23,839 nucleotides of DNA from Muribaculaceae bacterium (GTDB taxonomy: Bacteria > Bacteroidota > Bacteroidia > Bacteroidales > Muribaculaceae). Where the stretch lies: the NCBI GenBank assembly GCA_022511505.1, contig JAFLTK010000145.1, positions 1 to 23,839 on the forward strand, given 5' to 3'. Positions within the stretch are counted from its first letter, which is position 1. Each line of letters begins with the position of its first letter. The position numbers were made by a program, and so were the translations under genes. Shown in pieces: positions 7,678-14,553 of this stretch. The notes beneath the pieces are model-generated. The model ran no database searches. It saw nothing but the letters and a program-made list of their open reading frames with translations, and was not told the origin of the DNA.

Positions 7678-8649
7678 ATGGCAAAAGAAATATATACCCC
7701 GCGAGGAATCAGAAACCCGAAGCTTCTCAAAGAGTTCGGGCAGAACGGGCGCTATAAATCCCTTCTTGAAATTGTCGCAAATGATCCCGACCTTGATTTG
7801 CAGATCCGTTCTGATTACGTGAACATTTATTATCGAGGGCACAATTTAGCCAAAATTGAAAGTCCTGACGGGGCGGTTCAATTTTCTGAATTTTATTTTT
7901 TGAGTAAAGATCTGATTCCTGAAGTTCCGGGGATTGAAGGCAAGCATCATGTCAATGTAAAGGGAGATAAAAAACGTAATATCCCGCCACAAACTGAAAT
8001 TATCAACAAGTTGAGAGGGGAGCGCGACGGCCTGAAATCAATTTTCAAAAAGGGTGATTATAAAACCTATATCGCGAAGGCAAAAAAACAAATGGATTCA
8101 TGGCTCGCCGACTTTCCAAAACCTGAAAGGGAGGAGCAACATAAAATAGTGAAAAGCAACACTCAACCGGGTGCTGAATTTACTATTATCGATATTGAAT
8201 TCCAAACGAGCATTCTTGCCCCATACGCATATAAACCGAAATCAAAAAGTGACAAACGCAAGTCAACACGTCTGGATATTATCGCGGTTGACAAGCAAGG
8301 CCAATTATATGTCATTGAATTAAAAAAAGGATGCGGCGCATGCGAAGGTAAATCCGGTCTGGCCGATCACCTTAAATCTTTCAATAATTCTGTAGGGAGA
8401 GCTCCCAAAGAGTTTCTTAAAGACATGGCTTTCCTACTTAAACAGAAACAGGAGTTTGGAATCATAAAAGACGCCTCTCTGAAGATTGATGAATCTAAAG
8501 AGCCATGTTTTGTTTTCGGATATGCGCCCAATAAAGACAACACGGAAACAATTGGACAATTTGAAGAATTATGTCAAAAAGAAAAGGTTGCCATGGTGCC
8601 GATTCTTGAATGTAAACCCGATAATAGTTTAACTTTATATAAAGCGTAA
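7678..8649 (+). CDS. PD-(D/E)XK nuclease-like protein of unknown family
   Basis: This 323-residue protein begins at an ATG after an A-rich stretch. Its C-terminal half shows the restriction-endonuclease-like core: an upstream acidic residue in TIIDIEFQ (Glu174), RLDIIAVD (Asp200) and YVIELKKG (Glu214, Lys216), giving D-N13-E-x-K. Asp230-His231 in GLADHLKSFN could be the helix residues of motif IV. The first 110 residues hold a segment DLQIRSDYVNIYYRG (40-54) that I do not recognise as a named domain. Nothing suggests a signal peptide or membrane segment. The next gene starts 2 bases after its stop, so it is the first gene of a tight operon. The nuclease fold is read from motifs only; the substrate is unknown. 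Base composition is distinctly A+T richer than the flanking core genes. Confidence 0.8.
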   Translation: MAKEIYTPRGIRNPKLLKEFGQNGRYKSLLEIVANDPDLDLQIRSDYVNIYYRGHNLAKIESPDGAVQFSEFYFLSKDLIPEVPGIEGKHHVNVKGDKKRNIPPQTEIINKLRGERDGLKSIFKKGDYKTYIAKAKKQMDSWLADFPKPEREEQHKIVKSNTQPGAEFTIIDIEFQTSILAPYAYKPKSKSDKRKSTRLDIIAVDKQGQLYVIELKKGCGACEGKSGLADHLKSFNNSVGRAPKEFLKDMAFLLKQKQEFGIIKDASLKIDESKEPCFVFGYAPNKDNTETIGQFEELCQKEKVAMVPILECKPDNSLTLYKA

Positions 8650-8651
8650 GT

Positions 8652-10025
8652 ATGAAACTTACTATCCATCGAGGCACCAACCAGATTGGCGGGTGCATCA
8701 CTGAATATGAATTGGAGGGTTGGAAACTGTTTGTCGATTTTGGCGATCAACTGCCAGGCGCTCCCAAAAGCGAAGATACATTACAAATTGAGGGGTTGAA
8801 TTGTGGCGACACCTCAAAAAGCGCCCTCCTCATCACCCACTACCATGGCGACCATATCGGCAAACTTGCCGAGGCTGATCCCTCAATACCGGTCTATATG
8901 GGCCACACCGCTCACGATATATACTGCAAGCTCCAACGGCGATTAACTTACATTAAAGGAGAAGCTGGAGAAAAAGCTACAGACATCCTTGACCGTTGCA
9001 AAAGAGTTCATACTTTCCTTGACGGAGAAAAATTCTCTTTCGGACCATTTATTATCGAGCCTGTTAAGATGGATCATTCCGCTTATGATGCCTATGGTTT
9101 CATCATTGAGAATAAAAGCAACGACGAGGATATAGTATTCCATACCGGCGATTTCAGAACTCATGGCATTTGCGGAGGCCAATTTTATGAAAGAATTGAG
9201 AATCTTCCTTCTGTAAAAGCCATCATTTGCGAAGGCACCAATATAGAGCGAGATGAGAAACCTGCCGAACCGGAATTTTTGATTGAACAACGATTTGAAG
9301 AGCTTTTCAAGGAGAATAAGTATAACGTAGTCTTTGTATCTTCTACCAATATCGACCGATTGTTTGGAATATATCGGGCTGCTGCGGCTGCCAACCGCCC
9401 TTTGCTGATGGACGAATATCAGTTTGACATCATGAAATCTGTAATTGGCAAAGAAGACTGGAGCCGATGCGGAACCGACTGGGAGGAATATACGGATGAA
9501 AATGGAGAGCAGCAATCTATGCCGGTTGATCATTATTATGAATTTAACAAAGGGATGCTAGCGGTGTTGCATTATAACAAAACCTCAAAAGAATCTCCTA
9601 AATTCTTTATCCCAGACCAGCTTCAGCGGCTTATCAACTGGAAAGGATGCGTATTGTTGGCTCGGTCAACGCCTCAATTTACGTCCCTTATCGATACCTT
9701 CTCAAAAGGGAAAACCAAGAAATATCTATCAATGTGGAAGGGTTATTTGAATCCTGAAAGTCAGGCTTATAACGCGGATCTTGCCAAATCTGTAGGCGAA
9801 GATTATGAATACGTGCACACTTCCGGCCACGCGGATCCCAACACTCTTGAACAGTTGTTTATGAAGGTTGATGCGGAAATGATTATTCCCATGCACACCT
9901 CTAATCCCATTAAATTCCTTGAGAAGTTCCCTGAAAACCAATGGCAAATCCGACTGATAAAAGACGGCGAAACCATAGATTTCGAGAATGAAAACTATTG
10001 GGCAGACATAGAAACAGGTGAATGA
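8652..10025 (+). CDS. Beta-CASP metallo-beta-lactamase-fold hydrolase, RNase J-like
   Basis: This 457-residue protein has the MBL metal site: HYHGDH (63-68), His142 in MDHSAYDAYGF and Asp167 in FHTGDF. The opening HRGTNQIGGC and VDFGDQLPG are typical of beta-CASP nucleases. An inserted CASP-like region includes VFVSSTNIDRLFGIYRAA (227-244), matching the RNase J pattern, and the C-terminal part returns with SGHADP (His393) and IPMHT (His415). Such enzymes cleave RNA or single-stranded DNA with two zinc ions. It ends about where the beta-CASP core ends, so the extra C-terminal domain of housekeeping RNase J is absent. It starts 2 bases after the nuclease-like gene, and its stop overlaps the next start by 4 bases (ATGA). 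A processing or effector role in the cassette is inference. Confidence 0.88.
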   Translation: MKLTIHRGTNQIGGCITEYELEGWKLFVDFGDQLPGAPKSEDTLQIEGLNCGDTSKSALLITHYHGDHIGKLAEADPSIPVYMGHTAHDIYCKLQRRLTYIKGEAGEKATDILDRCKRVHTFLDGEKFSFGPFIIEPVKMDHSAYDAYGFIIENKSNDEDIVFHTGDFRTHGICGGQFYERIENLPSVKAIICEGTNIERDEKPAEPEFLIEQRFEELFKENKYNVVFVSSTNIDRLFGIYRAAAAANRPLLMDEYQFDIMKSVIGKEDWSRCGTDWEEYTDENGEQQSMPVDHYYEFNKGMLAVLHYNKTSKESPKFFIPDQLQRLINWKGCVLLARSTPQFTSLIDTFSKGKTKKYLSMWKGYLNPESQAYNADLAKSVGEDYEYVHTSGHADPNTLEQLFMKVDAEMIIPMHTSNPIKFLEKFPENQWQIRLIKDGETIDFENENYWADIETGE

Positions 10026-10630
10026 AAATACTCCATCTCTCCGATACCCACCGACTGCATAGACAACTAAAAAATCTTCCCGAGGCGGACATTGCTGTCC
10101 ACTCGGGAGATTTTACCATGGCTGGAAGTGAAGCAGAAGCCATTGACTTCATGAATTGGTTTTGCGACCTTCCATATAATCAGAAAATATTCATCTGCGG
10201 CAATCATGATGAATGCCTTTATGGTGCATCAATTGACGGCCTCGACAACAATACTCATTATTTATGCAACTCCGGAATTATAATCAACGGAATTAAATTC
10301 TATGGAGTGCCAATGTTTATGTCTGATTGTGCGACTGACCGTCAGGTTCGACATTATGACAACATTCCGTCTGATACAGATATTCTCATAACACATACAC
10401 CACCTTTCGGCATCCTTGATTTCGATGATAATATCAATTATGGGTCGGAGAAATTATTATTGAAAGTCACTTCGATTAATCCCCGTCTACATCTTTTCGG
10501 CCATATCCATCGCAATCACGGCACCATAGAAATTGGTAGTACCTTATTCTCAAACGGTGCTATAATGAACGAAAATTATTCAAATCTCCATCAACCAATT
10601 CTTATAAATCTCACAACTAACCAAAAATGA
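10022..10630 (+). CDS. Calcineurin-like metallophosphoesterase
   Basis: This 202-residue protein carries all the metallophosphoesterase motifs: SDTH (Asp8, His10), SGDF (Asp30), GNHDE (Asn61, His62), THTPPFG (His125) and GHIHRNHG (His161, His163). The compact form and the THTPP motif resemble MPPED-type phosphodiesterases, which act on cyclic nucleotides or other phosphodiesters; the substrate cannot be read from sequence. No signal peptide is present, so it is cytoplasmic. Its ATG overlaps the preceding stop codon by 4 bases, indicating coupled translation and a shared function with the beta-CASP enzyme and the PD-(D/E)XK-like protein. It is the last gene of the A+T-rich cassette; no terminator hairpin was seen after it. 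Confidence 0.9.
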   Translation: MKILHLSDTHRLHRQLKNLPEADIAVHSGDFTMAGSEAEAIDFMNWFCDLPYNQKIFICGNHDECLYGASIDGLDNNTHYLCNSGIIINGIKFYGVPMFMSDCATDRQVRHYDNIPSDTDILITHTPPFGILDFDDNINYGSEKLLLKVTSINPRLHLFGHIHRNHGTIEIGSTLFSNGAIMNENYSNLHQPILINLTTNQK

Positions 10631-10693
10631 GGGCCAAAAGAGTAGGTAATTGGGAAAATTGACAGGGTTGGTGGCAGTTTGTAGAGTTTTTTG

Positions 10694-10701
10694 TATTTTT
10701 G
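10694..10701 (+). promoter_or_regulatory. -7 box for the DUF3575 gene
   Basis: TATTTTTG matches TAnnTTTG. The -33 side is weak (a GTTGG near 10667-10671). Transcription would start near 10708, about 23 bases before the ATG at 10731, which supports that ATG over the TTG at 10725. Confidence 0.5.
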
Positions 10702-10730
10702 CAAAAAAATTCCCTATTCTGTAGTTGATT

Positions 10731-11321
10731 ATGATACAAAATGTAATAAAAACACTTGTGGCAGTTGTCGTTGCGGTGATGACTCTTGGCGGTATAGAGG
10801 CTCGCGCTCAAGAGGTTGCCGTCAAGAGCAACTTGCTCTATGACGCTACGGCGACACTGAACATAGGCGCCGAGGTGGGCGTGGCTCAGCAGTGGACCAT
10901 CGACCTGTCGGCCAACATAAACGCGTGGAAGTTTGGTCACCGCAGTTGGCGTCACACCATGGTTCAGCCCGAGGGTCGCTACTGGCTGGTCAACAACATG
11001 GGCGGCCACTTCTTTGCAGCCAACTTCTTGGTGGGCTACTACAACGCGGGACATTTTGACTCGCCGCTCGGTTTCATCGGCTGGCACTGGGAATATCTGA
11101 ACGAACACCGATTTGAAGGCTGGGCATACGGTATCGGCGTCGGCTATGGTTACTCGTTCATTCTGTCGCGCCACTGGAACCTGGAACTCGAGGCTACAGT
11201 AGGATATATCAACACCAATTATGACCGCTATATAGTTGATGGCAACGTGTTTGACGGCCATCACACGCGCAACTACTTTGGTCCCACAAAACTCGCCGTT
11301 AACCTATGTTACATATTTTGA
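10731..11321 (+). CDS. DUF3575 family secreted outer-membrane-type protein
   Basis: This 196-residue protein has a signal peptide with a hydrophobic stretch (residues 8-20) and a likely cleavage at ARA|QE (26/27). The mature part, beginning EVAVKSNLLYDATATLNIGAEVGV, matches what I recall of DUF3575, a Bacteroidetes family with beta-barrel-like alternating strands. It ends in Phe (LAVNLCYIF), as many outer-membrane proteins do. I use the ATG at 10731; a TTG two codons earlier is less likely. The next gene begins 16 bases before its stop, so the two are coupled. DUF3575 genes often accompany fimbrial loci with DUF3868 genes, but no fimbrillin gene is in this window. Function is unknown. Confidence 0.85.
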   Translation: MIQNVIKTLVAVVVAVMTLGGIEARAQEVAVKSNLLYDATATLNIGAEVGVAQQWTIDLSANINAWKFGHRSWRHTMVQPEGRYWLVNNMGGHFFAANFLVGYYNAGHFDSPLGFIGWHWEYLNEHRFEGWAYGIGVGYGYSFILSRHWNLELEATVGYINTNYDRYIVDGNVFDGHHTRNYFGPTKLAVNLCYIF

Positions 11322-12763
11322 CGAAAAGAATAGGGACGGCGCTGATAGCGTTGACAGTCAGCGCGGTAGTGGCGATGGCGGCTACTCGCAGCGCCTCGTT
11401 GCTCGACGGGCAGATTACCATCGAGCCTCCCAAGGTCACGGCCACGGGGTCAAAAATCGAGGTATTGATGACCATTAACCTGACGGCGCTTCACGTCAAG
11501 CATGAGCAGAGCGTCACGTTGCACCCCGCGCTCGTTACTGCCATGGGCGACACGATTGCCCTCGCGCCGGTGGCTATCCATGGCCGCAACGCCATCCTGC
11601 GACTGCAACGCGCCGGCAAATTGCCCTCGCGACTGCCCGACAACATCATCGACGCCACCACCGGCCGGCACTCGCTCCTCTATCGCGACACCACGTCGCT
11701 GACGGCGAATGACCATGCCGGACAGGTTGTAGTCACAGCATTGTCGCGTCGCAAGGCGAGCGACCCCGAGGTTATGTATCCCCCCGTCACGGTAGGCGCC
11801 TACTCGCTGACGGCAACCGCTTTCCGGCCCCGATATGTCTATGCTATGCCGGCTGCTTCTGTTGCCAAAATCGTGTCGGCACGACATCGCGTCGGTCTGA
11901 CCTACGCCGACGGTAGCGCCGAGCCGATAGCATCGACATCCGCCAATCGTGTCGCCACCGACTCGCTCAACGCCTTTATTTCACGTTGTCTGTCAGGCGA
12001 ATACCCCGTGTCGGCCGTAATCGTGTCGGCATCCACCGCCCCCGGTGCTACCGCGGCGGCCCGCGATGTTGCCGCCGAGCGCGCCCTGCGCATCGCCGCC
12101 ATGATTGCCGCAAAATTCCCCACCCTCGCCGACCGCATCACGACCCGCGTTGCCCCCAACGACTGGGAGGGTCTGGCCGGGTGGATTGAGCGCTCGTCGA
12201 TACAGAACCGCGACAGCCTGCTTGCCATCATTGAGCGCGACGACCTTGACACTGCCGAGCGCCTCGCGTTGATGGACCGACGATATGGCGCCCAGGCATC
12301 ATTCTTGCGCGATGTAATCTTCCCGTTGCTTGACAATCAGACGGTTATCGTGCAGTCAATAGCATCAGCCCTGACCGACATCAAAGAGATTGAACGCGTC
12401 TATACCCGCCGGCCTGACCGCCTGAGCCTCTCTGAATTGTGTCAATATTTTGACTACCTGAACGCTCGACGCGTCAAGGACTGTGACGACGTGTTGCTAA
12501 AATGCCTCGAACTTTATCCCAATGAACCGACGGCCCGCATCAACGCCGCCAACGTGATGATGAAACGTGGGAACCTGACCGGCGCCGCTGCCAACTTGCG
12601 TCTCGCCGGCATGTCGGCCGAGGCCGAATATGCTCGCGGGAACCTTGCCGCCCTCTCGGGCGACCTCGCCGGTGCTCGCCGCCACTTTGAGAACGCCGCT
12701 GCCACAGGCCTCGCCCAAGCCGCCGACGCCATCAAAGACCTCGACCGCCTCGCCCGCTTCTAA
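11306..12763 (+). CDS. DUF3868-like protein with OmpA-like and TPR regions
   Basis: This 485-residue exported protein has a signal peptide (hydrophobic 11-25, probable cleavage near AMA|AT). Residues about 35-110 resemble DUF3868, with SVTLHPALV and LAPVAIHGRNAILRLQR following its pattern of a target-value strand then a GR motif. Residues about 218-297 look like an OmpA-type domain in which the serine-proline-glycine turn has become SASTAPGATAA. The C-terminal 80 residues form TPR-like helices (YPNEPTARINAANVMMKRGN and following). Its start overlaps the DUF3575 gene by 16 bases. Such proteins are known as partners in Bacteroides-type fimbrial or cell-surface loci, so a periplasmic peptidoglycan-linked or assembly role is inferred, not proven. 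Confidence 0.72.
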   Translation: MLHILTKRIGTALIALTVSAVVAMAATRSASLLDGQITIEPPKVTATGSKIEVLMTINLTALHVKHEQSVTLHPALVTAMGDTIALAPVAIHGRNAILRLQRAGKLPSRLPDNIIDATTGRHSLLYRDTTSLTANDHAGQVVVTALSRRKASDPEVMYPPVTVGAYSLTATAFRPRYVYAMPAASVAKIVSARHRVGLTYADGSAEPIASTSANRVATDSLNAFISRCLSGEYPVSAVIVSASTAPGATAAARDVAAERALRIAAMIAAKFPTLADRITTRVAPNDWEGLAGWIERSSIQNRDSLLAIIERDDLDTAERLALMDRRYGAQASFLRDVIFPLLDNQTVIVQSIASALTDIKEIERVYTRRPDRLSLSELCQYFDYLNARRVKDCDDVLLKCLELYPNEPTARINAANVMMKRGNLTGAAANLRLAGMSAEAEYARGNLAALSGDLAGARRHFENAAATGLAQAADAIKDLDRLARF

Positions 12764-12795
12764 ACACGCGGTTTATTCTCGTTTCGCCCTTTGGG

Positions 12796-12854
12796 CTCAT
12801 ACCCGCCACGGCAACCAAAAACCATGGTCTTTTGATTTTTGCCCCCGGTATGAG
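12796..12854 (+). terminator. Long inverted repeat after the DUF3868 gene
   Basis: CTCATACC (12796-12803) is perfectly complementary to GGTATGAG (12847-12854). Inside them GGC/GCC and a short ACCATGGT palindrome lengthen the hairpin. It lies about 30 bases past the stop at 12763. No uridine tract follows, so termination is only likely. The rest of 12764-12988 holds the nhaD promoter. Confidence 0.4.
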
Positions 12855-12873
12855 TCAGCAGGACGAAAAAAAC

Positions 12874-12917
12874 TTGGCGCGATATTGCGCCAATTGGCGA
12901 CTTTTTCACTACCTTTG
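12874..12917 (+). promoter_or_regulatory. nhaD promoter with overlapping palindrome
   Basis: TACCTTTG at 12910-12917 is an exact -7 box. TTGC at 12885-12888 lies 21 bases upstream as a partial -33. The -33 area sits inside a perfect inverted repeat, TTGGCGC-GATATT-GCGCCAA (12874-12893), immediately followed by another TTGGCG (12894-12899). The placement suggests an operator. The ATG is at 12989, giving a leader of about 65 bases. Confidence 0.55.
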
Positions 12918-12988
12918 CAGTCGTTTCCCTCCTCCAAAATTCTGTCAATTAATTTCACGTTTCATAATTCCAATCACAATCACAGCTT

Positions 12989-14410
12989 ATGACTACTATT
13001 ACTACTATTCTTATTGTAATCTTCTGTGTCGGCTATCTTGGAATTGCGCTTGAGCACCCCCTAAAAATCGACAAGACGGCAACAGCGTTGCTGCTTGGCA
13101 TGGTCCTCTGGGTAGTCTATGCTCTTGGCGCCGATTCTATCGTTCCAATTGCGGCCGGCGAGCATTTCCAGCGTTTTCTCTCCGACCATCCCGATTTGGC
13201 CAACGAGCCCCTGCACAAGCAAGCGCTTGAGTATGTGCTCAATATGGACATCGTTGAGCACCTCGGCGATATCTCCCAAACCTTGTTCTTCCTCATTGGC
13301 GCGATGACCATCGTTGAGCTCGTCGACGTTCACGGAGGCTTCAAGGTGATTACCGACCACATCGTTACCCGCCACAAGCGCACCCTGCTGTGGATTATCG
13401 CCGTGGTAACTTTCTTCCTGTCGGCCATCCTCGACAACTTGACCACTACCATCGTTATGATAATGCTGTTGCGCAAACTGATTGCCGACCAGCACGAGCG
13501 CTGGATTTTTGCCGGTGCAATCGTCCTGGCTGCCAACAGTGGCGGCGCATGGTCGCCCATCGGTGACGTGACCACTATCATGCTCTGGGTTAAGGGCAAC
13601 GTTACCGTGGCCTCGCTGTTTAAATATGTGTTGCTGCCGAGTATCGTGTCGGTTGTCATTCCCTTGCTTTTCATCTCACGCATGCTCAAGGGCAACCTCC
13701 CCGAGATGAAAGCCGAGGCGGTTGTCGACAACACTATTACCGCGAGCGAGCGCTCGACCATGTTCTATCTTGGTGTAGGCGGTCTTATCTTTGTGCCTAT
13801 CTTCAAGTCGATTACCCACTTGCCGCCGTTTGTCGGCATGCTTCTCGTGCTGTCGCTCCTTTGGGTGTTCACCGAGATTTTCTACAACAAGAAAATGCTT
13901 GAAAAGGCCCGTGAGCACCGTCTGCCGTCGGTCATCTCCCACATTGACATGCCCTCAATCCTCTTCTTCCTCGGCATCCTTATGGCCGTTGCCGTGCTCC
14001 AGTCAACCGGCGTTCTCGGATGGCTTGCAAGTTCGCTCGACGAGTCGGTTCACAACATCTTTGTTATCGACGTTATCCTCGGCGCCTTGTCGTCAATTGT
14101 TGACAACGTTCCCTTGGTTGCCGCCGCTATGGGTATGTATCCCGTGGCCACCGAGACCGCTATCGCTGCCGCTGCCGACCCCGTCTATATGCAGAACTTC
14201 GTTGTCGACGGTCACTTCTGGGCTCTGTTGAGCTACTGTGCCGGCGTTGGCGGTAGCATCCTCATCATCGGTTCTGCTGCCGGCGTTATCGCCATGGGTC
14301 TCGAGAAAATCAGCTTTGGCTGGTACCTGAAACACATCTCTTGGTTGGCTCTGCTCGGCTATCTCTGCGGCGCCGCTACCTACTGGCTCGAGATGTTAAT
14401 TCTCGGCTAA
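12989..14410 (+). CDS. nhaD: NhaD-type Na+/H+ antiporter
   Basis: This 473-residue integral membrane protein of the ion-transporter (ArsB/NhaD) superfamily exchanges Na+ or Li+ for H+ across the inner membrane. About a dozen hydrophobic segments are visible. Conserved buried motifs are FLSAILDNLTTTI (about 143-155), NSGGAWSPIGDVTT (about 183-196) and the symmetry-related SSIVDNVPLVAAAMGMYP in the second half. The length fits bacterial and chloroplast NhaD. It is monocistronic: its own promoter lies before it and a strong terminator follows about 70 bases after the stop. The palindrome at the promoter suggests dedicated regulation, perhaps by sodium or pH. Confidence 0.95.
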   Translation: MTTITTILIVIFCVGYLGIALEHPLKIDKTATALLLGMVLWVVYALGADSIVPIAAGEHFQRFLSDHPDLANEPLHKQALEYVLNMDIVEHLGDISQTLFFLIGAMTIVELVDVHGGFKVITDHIVTRHKRTLLWIIAVVTFFLSAILDNLTTTIVMIMLLRKLIADQHERWIFAGAIVLAANSGGAWSPIGDVTTIMLWVKGNVTVASLFKYVLLPSIVSVVIPLLFISRMLKGNLPEMKAEAVVDNTITASERSTMFYLGVGGLIFVPIFKSITHLPPFVGMLLVLSLLWVFTEIFYNKKMLEKAREHRLPSVISHIDMPSILFFLGILMAVAVLQSTGVLGWLASSLDESVHNIFVIDVILGALSSIVDNVPLVAAAMGMYPVATETAIAAAADPVYMQNFVVDGHFWALLSYCAGVGGSILIIGSAAGVIAMGLEKISFGWYLKHISWLALLGYLCGAATYWLEMLILG

Positions 14411-14482
14411 TTCAAAATGAACAAAGCCCATTTTGAAATTTAGTTTAGTGTTTAAAGTTTATAGAGAACTATACTATCCATA

Positions 14483-14515
14483 GAAAAAGCGCGGCCCGGC
14501 GGGTCGCGCTTTTTC
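14483..14515. terminator. Bidirectional intrinsic terminator
   Basis: GAAAAAGCGCGGCCC (14483-14497), a GGC loop and GGGTCGCGCTTTTTC (14501-14515) form a 15-bp stem with one G-T pair. Flanking A and T runs give a U-tract in both directions, so it ends nhaD (plus) and the DUF4832-like gene (minus). Confidence 0.9.
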
Positions 14516-14553
14516 TGTTGTCATCTTGTTTGTCTTTGGGTTAACTGCTTTTT

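Noticed and set aside
4768..14541. GTTTGTCTTTGGGT found at both 4768-4781 and 14528-14541, each just past a minus-strand stop
   Set aside because: A single 14-base match is about what chance gives in a window of this size; the flanks differ.
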